From Sphingomonas sp. (GTDB lineage Bacteria; Pseudomonadota; Alphaproteobacteria; Sphingomonadales; Sphingomonadaceae), in the NCBI GenBank assembly GCA_017304655.1, contig JAFKLY010000008.1:1-64000 (forward strand): a stretch of DNA of 64,000 nt, read 5' to 3'. Numbering within the stretch: the first letter of the stretch is position 1; each line of letters starts with the position of its first letter. Positions 58,866 through 64,000 of the stretch are shown piece after piece. The notes under the pieces are model-generated. The model did no database searches. It was not told the DNA's origin and saw nothing but the letters and a program-made list of their open reading frames with translations. The position numbers were made by a program, and so were the translations under genes.

Positions 58866-61800
58866 ATGACCGATCTGCCCCGTATCCTTTCCGCGCAAAC
58901 ACCGCTCACGCTCTCCGGGGTTCCGGCCGGCTTTACGCCCGTGCTGCTGGCCGACCTTGCCCGTGCGGCGAAGGGCCGCGTGTGCTTCGTCGCGCCGGAT
59001 GCGCAGAGCGTCGATGCCATCGAGCAGACCGTGCGCTATTTCGCGCCGGAGCTGGAGGTCATCCGCATCCCCGCCTGGGACTGTCTGCCCTATGACCGGG
59101 CCAGCCCGTCGCTGCGGTCCGCCGCCGAGCGACTCGCCGGGCTCCATGCGCTGCAGACTCCCGTCAAGGGGCCGAGCCTCGTCCTTACCACCATCAATGC
59201 CGTCACCCAGAAGACCCCGACGCCGTTTCGCATCCGCCAGATGGTCGCGCGGCTCGCACCGGGCGAGCAGATCGCCATCGATCGGCTCGTCGCGCTGCTC
59301 CAGTCCAACGGCTATGTGCGCACCGACACCGTCCATGACGCGGGCGAATATGCCGTGCGCGGCGGCATCGTCGATCTGTTCCCGTCCGGCCACGACAATC
59401 CGCTGCGGCTCGACTTTTTCGGCGACGAGATCGAGACGCTGCGGCGCTTCGATCCCGCTACCCAGCGCACCACCGGCCCGGTCGACGCCTTCCTGCTGCT
59501 GCCCGCGTCCGAAGCGCTGCTCGACGAAGAGAGCATCAAGCGATTCCGCAGCCGCTACCGCGAGATGTTCGGTGCAACTGCCACGGGCGATCCGCTCTAC
59601 CAAGCGGTGAGCGACGGCCGCCGCCTTGCCGGAATGGAGCATTGGCTCCCCCTGTTCGAGGAGCGGCTGGTCCCCCTTGCCGAGCATCTGGCGGCGGACA
59701 CGCTCTGGCTGCGGGACGGCGGCGTCGCGGGCGCTGCGGAAAGCCGGTTCGAGGCGATCCGCGACTATCACGCCAACCGCGTTCAGGCGGCCGGCGCCTC
59801 GCCCGGCAGCTATCGCCCCCTCCCGCCCGACCAGCTCTATCTCACCCTGGAACATTGGGCCGAGGCGATCGCGAGCCTGCCGGTCCACGTCACGTCCACC
59901 TTCCACGAGCCGGAAAGCGCCACCGTGCTCGATTTCGGGGTGGACGGCGCTCGCGATTTTGCACCGGAACGCGCCCAGAACGCCAATGTCTATGAGGCTG
60001 TCGCCAAGCATCTCGAGCAAGTGCAGCGAAAGGGCAAGAAGCGCATTATCGCCAGCTATTCGGTCGGCGCGCGGGAGCGATTGTCCGGCTTGCTAGCCGA
60101 TCATGGCGTCAAGCGGCTGACCCTGACCGAGAACTGGCATCAGGCCCAGGGCGAAGCAGCCAAGGGTGCGGTTGCGCTCGCTGTCCTGCCGCTCGATCAT
60201 GGCTTTGCCACCGCCGATCTGGAAGTGCTGACCGAGCAGGACATGCTGGGCGACCGGCTGGTGCGCCGGCAGAAGAAGCGCAAGAGCGCCGACGCCTTCC
60301 TAGCCGAGCTGGCCACCCTTTCACCCGGCGATCTTGTCGTCCATGTCGATCATGGCATCGGCCGCTATGAGGGACTGACCTCGATCCCTGTCGGCAAGGA
60401 GCCGCACGATTGCGTGGCGCTGACTTATGCCGGCGGCGACAAGCTGTTCGTGCCGGTCGAGAATATCGACGTGCTCTCGCGCTATGGATCGGACGAGGAT
60501 GGCGTCGCGCTCGACAAGCTCGGCGGCGAAGCATGGCAGCGCCGCAAGGCGCGGATGAAGGAGCGCATCCGGGAAATCGCCGGAGAGTTGCTCGCCACGG
60601 CTGCCCAGCGCGCCTTGCGCACGGCGCCCAGCTATGAGCCGGAAAATGCCGGTTATCCTGCCTTCGTCGATCGCTTCCCGTATCAGGAAACGGACGACCA
60701 GGACCGCGCCATTGCCGATGTGCTGGACGATCTGGCAGCAGGCAAGCCCATGGATCGGCTGGTTTGCGGCGATGTCGGCTTCGGCAAGACCGAGGTGGCG
60801 CTGCGCGCGGCGTTTGTCGCGGCGATGGGCGGCGCGCAGGTCGCGCTTATCTGCCCCACCACCTTGCTGGCGCGCCAGCATCACCTGAATTTCGAGGAGC
60901 GCTTCCGCGGCTTCCCGCTCAAGGTCGGTCGCCTCTCGCGCCTCGTCGGCGCCAACGAGACCAAGGCAACCAAGGAAGGGCTGGCCGACGGCACGATCGA
61001 CATCGTCATCGGCACCCATGCCCTGCTGGCCAAGGGCCTGGAGTTCAAGCGCCTCGGTCTCGTCATCGTGGATGAGGAGCAGCGCTTCGGCGTCGTCCAC
61101 AAGGAGCGGCTCAAGCAGCTCAAGGCCGACGTGCATGTGCTCACGCTCACCGCCACGCCGATCCCGCGCACGCTGCAAATGGCGATGAGCGGCCTGCGCG
61201 AGCTTTCCGTGATCCAGACGCCGCCAGTCGATCGCCTCGCCGTGCGCACCTATGTCATGCCGTGGGACGATGTGGTGCTGCGTGAGGCACTGCTGCGCGA
61301 GCATTATCGCGGCGGGCAGACCTATTTCGTGGTGCCGCGGATCTCCGACATGCCCGACATGGAGGATTTCCTGCGCGAGAAGGTGCCGGAAGTGCGCGCC
61401 ATCTCCGCCCACGGCCAGATGTCCCCCAGCGAGGTGGAGGAGCGCATGAGCGCTTTCTACGAGCGCAAATATGACGTGCTGCTCTCGACCACCATCGTCG
61501 AATCCGGGCTGGACATCCCCAGCGCCAACACCATCATCATCCACCGCGCCGATCGCTTCGGCCTCGCCCAGCTCTATCAGCTTCGTGGCCGCGTCGGCCG
61601 GTCCAAAACCCGCGCTTATGCCTATATGACGACGCCCGCTGACCGGGTGACGACCGAAACGGCGGAAAAGCGCCTCAAGGTGCTGTCCGACCTCGACACC
61701 CTCGGCGCCGGCTTCCAGCTCGCCAGCCACGATCTCGACATTCGCGGCGCGGGCAATCTGGTGGGGGATGAGCAGTCAGGCCACATCAAGGAAGTGGGCT

Positions 61801-62330
61801 TCGAGCTTTACCAGTCGATGCTGGAAGAGGCGATCATGGAAGCCAAGGCAGGCGGCGCGCATCTGGCGCCGGTGCGCGAGAGCTGGTCGCCGCAGATCAA
61901 TGTCGAGGCGCCGATCCTCATCCCGGACGAATATGTGCCGGACCTAGACCTGCGCATGGGCCTCTATCGCCGCATCAACGAGCTGGAGGACAAGGGCGGC
62001 ATCGAGGCCTTCGCCGCCGAGCTGATCGACCGCTTTGGCCCGCTACCCGATCCGACGCGCAATCTGCTCACGCTCATCGAGGTGAAGATGAATTGCCGCA
62101 TGGCCGGCATCGCGCGCATCGACATCGGCCCGCGCGGCGCGCTCGTCAGCTTCCAGGGTGACACGTGCCAGAACCTTCCCGGCCTGCTTGGCTATGTGCA
62201 GAAGCTCGGCCCGATCGCCAAGCTGCGACCGGACAGCAAGCTGGTCATCCAGCGTGCCTGGGGTGATCCCAAGGCGCGGCTGAATGGCGCGCTGAAGCTC
62301 AGTCAGGGACTGGCGAAGTCACTGGGCTAA
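58866..62330 (+). CDS. mfd: Transcription-repair coupling factor
   Basis: This 1154-residue translocase removes RNA polymerase stalled at DNA lesions and recruits UvrA. The N-terminal UvrB-homology region is followed by the RNA polymerase-interacting domain (SPGDLVVHVDHGIGRYEGL), the RecG-like translocase with Walker A CGDVGFGKTEVALRAAF, DEEQRFGVVHKERL and TRG motif region ASHDLDIRGAGNLVGDEQSG, and a C-terminal TRCF domain. Length is the usual one. Confidence 0.98.
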   Translation: MTDLPRILSAQTPLTLSGVPAGFTPVLLADLARAAKGRVCFVAPDAQSVDAIEQTVRYFAPELEVIRIPAWDCLPYDRASPSLRSAAERLAGLHALQTPVKGPSLVLTTINAVTQKTPTPFRIRQMVARLAPGEQIAIDRLVALLQSNGYVRTDTVHDAGEYAVRGGIVDLFPSGHDNPLRLDFFGDEIETLRRFDPATQRTTGPVDAFLLLPASEALLDEESIKRFRSRYREMFGATATGDPLYQAVSDGRRLAGMEHWLPLFEERLVPLAEHLAADTLWLRDGGVAGAAESRFEAIRDYHANRVQAAGASPGSYRPLPPDQLYLTLEHWAEAIASLPVHVTSTFHEPESATVLDFGVDGARDFAPERAQNANVYEAVAKHLEQVQRKGKKRIIASYSVGARERLSGLLADHGVKRLTLTENWHQAQGEAAKGAVALAVLPLDHGFATADLEVLTEQDMLGDRLVRRQKKRKSADAFLAELATLSPGDLVVHVDHGIGRYEGLTSIPVGKEPHDCVALTYAGGDKLFVPVENIDVLSRYGSDEDGVALDKLGGEAWQRRKARMKERIREIAGELLATAAQRALRTAPSYEPENAGYPAFVDRFPYQETDDQDRAIADVLDDLAAGKPMDRLVCGDVGFGKTEVALRAAFVAAMGGAQVALICPTTLLARQHHLNFEERFRGFPLKVGRLSRLVGANETKATKEGLADGTIDIVIGTHALLAKGLEFKRLGLVIVDEEQRFGVVHKERLKQLKADVHVLTLTATPIPRTLQMAMSGLRELSVIQTPPVDRLAVRTYVMPWDDVVLREALLREHYRGGQTYFVVPRISDMPDMEDFLREKVPEVRAISAHGQMSPSEVEERMSAFYERKYDVLLSTTIVESGLDIPSANTIIIHRADRFGLAQLYQLRGRVGRSKTRAYAYMTTPADRVTTETAEKRLKVLSDLDTLGAGFQLASHDLDIRGAGNLVGDEQSGHIKEVGFELYQSMLEEAIMEAKAGGAHLAPVRESWSPQINVEAPILIPDEYVPDLDLRMGLYRRINELEDKGGIEAFAAELIDRFGPLPDPTRNLLTLIEVKMNCRMAGIARIDIGPRGALVSFQGDTCQNLPGLLGYVQKLGPIAKLRPDSKLVIQRAWGDPKARLNGALKLSQGLAKSLG

Positions 62331-62343
62331 ACGCCGCGCCGCC

Positions 62344-63078
62344 TCAGGCGTGACCAATCCATCCGCGAAATGTGAAAGCGGCATAAAACAGGCTGGCGTC
62401 GGTAAAGCCCGCCTCTCGCAGGATCGCCTCGTCACGCGCCGGCGGAACCATGTTGACCATCTGACCCACGGCCGTGCGCGCGCCGGCAGCTAGGTCAGGA
62501 TCAACCCCGGACGCCACAGCGAAGGCGGCATAGCGCGAAAGCCAAAGATCCTTCTCGCCCGGCCGGTCCTGCGGATAGCTGCCATGCGCCACAACGAACG
62601 GCCCGCCGGGCTTCAGTCTGCGGTGAATTTCCCGCACTGTGCGCAAGCGTTCGTCATCGTCCAGGAAATGCAAGGTCAGCAGGCAAACGGCTGCATCGAA
62701 GGGGCCTTCCGGCGCATCTTCGATATAACCCGCGATCAGCTCGGCGCGCGACGCATGATGGCCCATCGTCTCACGGGCAAGACCCAGCATCTCGGCGGAG
62801 GGGTCCACCCCCGTGAAGGTCCAGCCGGGCTGCGCATCGGCCAACGCATGCAACTCAAGCCCACCGCCTGCCCCGAGCACCAGAATATGCGCATCGTCCG
62901 GCGCGGCTTCGGCAATCAAGAGCCCGGTCATGCGATGCAGCGCATCGAGCCCGGGAACAAAGCGCTTGGGTCCGTTGGTATAGCGGGCCACCGCCTCCGG
63001 ATCGGAGAAGGCCTTGAGGAAATTCAGAGCACCAGGTTCGGTCGTCTGCATGTGAGGGGCGTCATGAGGCTGCGCCAT
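62344..63078 (-). CDS. SAM-dependent methyltransferase (class I)
   Basis: This 244-residue Rossmann-fold methyltransferase of unknown substrate has motif [17 protein letters not shown], the acidic residue in [16 protein letters not shown] and motif IV-like [13 protein letters not shown]. The start at 63078 (MAQPHDAP) lies inside the end of the Rrf2 gene (17-base overlap) behind GGAG; an internal ATG at 63051 has no ribosome site. It is the second gene of an Rrf2-methyltransferase operon. Confidence 0.86.
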   Translation of the reverse strand: MAQPHDAPHMQTTEPGALNFLKAFSDPEAVARYTNGPKRFVPGLDALHRMTGLLIAEAAPDDAHILVLGAGGGLELHALADAQPGWTFTGVDPSAEMLGLARETMGHHASRAELIAGYIEDAPEGPFDAAVCLLTLHFLDDDERLRTVREIHRRLKPGGPFVVAHGSYPQDRPGEKDLWLSRYAAFAVASGVDPDLAAGARTAVGQMVNMVPPARDEAILREAGFTDASLFYAAFTFRGWIGHA

Positions 63079-63532
63079 GATCCTGCTGCTCCAGAGAGGG
63101 AAGGTTTCGGCCCGCCAGTCGGGTGCGGAAATCCGCAGCCAGCGCGCCGAGGGTAACTTGACCGAAACGGGCGAGCAAAGCGGCCTCCGCCGTATCGAAT
63201 GCATCGCTGAGCGCGGCGTTGACCGCCTGTTCGACAAGGCAGCCCGGCGCCTCGGTCCGGTTGCCCATCGCCAGCAGCGCTGGCCGGCCAAGCGCCTCGT
63301 AAATATCCAGCAAGGTAACCTTGTCCAGATCGCAGGCGAGCGTCCAGCCGCCACCATGGCCCTTTGCCGAGCGAACGAAACCTTGCTCGCGCAGCCCAGC
63401 CATAATGCGCCGGATCACCACGGCATTGGTCTGCATCGCTCCGGCCAGTCGCTCGGAGGTCACGGGTTCATGTGTGTCTGCCATGTGCAGCAACACATGG
63501 AGGAGGCCGGACAATCGGCTATCGCGTCTCAT
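63062..63532 (-). CDS. Rrf2 family transcriptional regulator
   Basis: This 156-residue winged-helix regulator has the Rrf2 pattern [19 protein letters not shown] with the recognition region [20 protein letters not shown] and the wing GHGGGWTLA. The three-cysteine iron-sulphur cluster of IscR/NsrR is absent: only one cysteine is visible (PGCLVEQ), so it is a YwnA-like, cluster-free type. It probably regulates itself and the overlapping methyltransferase. Confidence 0.88.
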   Translation of the reverse strand: MRRDSRLSGLLHVLLHMADTHEPVTSERLAGAMQTNAVVIRRIMAGLREQGFVRSAKGHGGGWTLACDLDKVTLLDIYEALGRPALLAMGNRTEAPGCLVEQAVNAALSDAFDTAEAALLARFGQVTLGALAADFRTRLAGRNLPSLEQQDHGAAS

Positions 63533-63589
63533 GTAACTTCAAATAGTGCGTAATATTCTCGGGTCAAGGGTGTGATCACACCGGCGCGA

Positions 63590-64000
63590 TCAATCCGACT
63601 GTTCGGCCGTCGCCCGCCTGCGCAAGCGTCCATTGCCGATCGTCGCGGCGAGCTTTTCCTTGTCGATCGCGCCTTCCCATGTCGCCAGAACCACGGCAGC
63701 GAGGCAATTGCCGATGAGGTTTACGAAGGTCAGGCCTTCGGCGAGGATGCGGTGAATGCCGAGAATCATCGCGATGCTCGCGACGGGAATGGTGCCGGTG
63801 GTACCGAGCGTCGCCGCCAGCACCACGAATGCAGCCCCCGCCACGCCGGCAGCGCCCTTGGAAGTCAGCAGCAGAACAGCCAGCAGCGCAATCTGATCCC
63901 ACAAATCGAGCGGCGTGTTGGTCGCCTGCGCCAGGAATACCGCGACCACGGTGAGATACAGGCAAGTCCCGTCGAGATTGAATGAATAGCCGGCCGGCAC
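63590..64000 (-). CDS. dctA: Dicarboxylate/cation symporter, C-terminal part (runs off right edge)
   Basis: These 136 C-terminal residues belong to the DAACS family (DctA/GltP type), which imports C4-dicarboxylates or glutamate with protons or sodium. The opening [20 protein letters not shown] includes the family NxDGT motif, and [20 protein letters not shown] is the late substrate-binding segment. Which substrate is used cannot be told from this fragment. The gene begins beyond base 64000. Confidence 0.9.
   Translation of the reverse strand: MPAGYSFNLDGTCLYLTVVAVFLAQATNTPLDLWDQIALLAVLLLTSKGAAGVAGAAFVVLAATLGTTGTIPVASIAMILGIHRILAEGLTFVNLIGNCLAAVVLATWEGAIDKEKLAATIGNGRLRRRATAEQSD

Overview
The window is a dense, high-GC chromosomal segment of an alphaproteobacterium. 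It is most likely from the Sphingomonadales (Sphingomonas/Sphingobium/Novosphingobium type). The grounds are the gene content and order: an ffh-rpsP-rimM-trmD-rplS ribosomal operon, E1-beta of pyruvate dehydrogenase carrying its own lipoyl domain, the recG-sdhE-mfd neighbourhood, dnaG-rpoD, an exosortase/EpsI pair, many GTG and TTG starts, and a family of GC-rich hairpin repeats. No database could be searched, so the taxonomic call is inference. I saw no rRNA, tRNA, prophage, classical insertion sequence or CRISPR array; nearly everything is housekeeping with small accessory insertions.

Layout. 1-6.7 kb: 5' end of ahcY with a palindromic operator upstream, a secreted protein and YqgE, a Prx5-type peroxiredoxin, AMP nucleosidase, an M2 peptidase and an alpha/beta hydrolase. 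6.8-10.6 kb: an autoregulated marR-emrA-emrB type efflux operon and a YitT membrane protein. 10.6-17.1 kb: a REP-like repeat pair, asd, a lipoprotein cytochrome, then the ribosomal operon read right to left. A VapBC-type toxin-antitoxin module sits inside that operon between rimM and trmD. 17.5-22.5 kb: EpsI and exosortase (convergent), a CmcJ/NvfI-type oxidoreductase divergent from an MHS-type transporter, a lipoprotein and an atypical AT-richer orphan. 22.5-26.5 kb: tesB, DUF952, trmFO, an EF-hand protein and a divergent squalene/phytoene-synthase-like protein. 26.6-30.0 kb: three Tad-type minor pilin genes, one with a von Willebrand A domain. 30.0-37.4 kb: pdhAB, ftsB, eno, a yqjD/E/K-like membrane-protein cluster, DUF4170 and a rhomboid protease. 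37.4-43.2 kb: an overlapping carA-rraB-like-small secreted ORF-carB chain followed by greA. 43.3-48.2 kb: yqeY, a DUF559 endonuclease-like gene bracketed by inverted hairpin repeats, dnaG and rpoD. 48.2-51.6 kb: a PagL-like outer-membrane protein divergent from a DUF2975-HTH pair, plus two membrane or unknown proteins. 51.6-54.2 kb: a DOMON-like protein, a NamZ-type exo-muramidase and an EamA transporter in one operon. 54.2-64 kb: tyrS, tandem PilZ proteins, recG, sdhE, mfd, an Rrf2-type regulator with a methyltransferase, and the C-terminal part of a dicarboxylate symporter.

The most interesting signals are four. (1) The DUF559 cassette at 43.8-44.2 kb has terminal hairpins in inverted orientation that abut its start codon and code for part of its C-terminus, resembling the layout of REP-associated transposase units but with a nuclease-fold gene. 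(2) The vapBC module is stitched by GTGA overlaps into the essential trmD operon and has its own double-palindrome operator. (3) An RraB-family gene and an unknown secreted ORF sit between carA and carB. (4) A DOMON-like/NamZ/EamA operon may link a peptidoglycan-degrading enzyme with a transporter.
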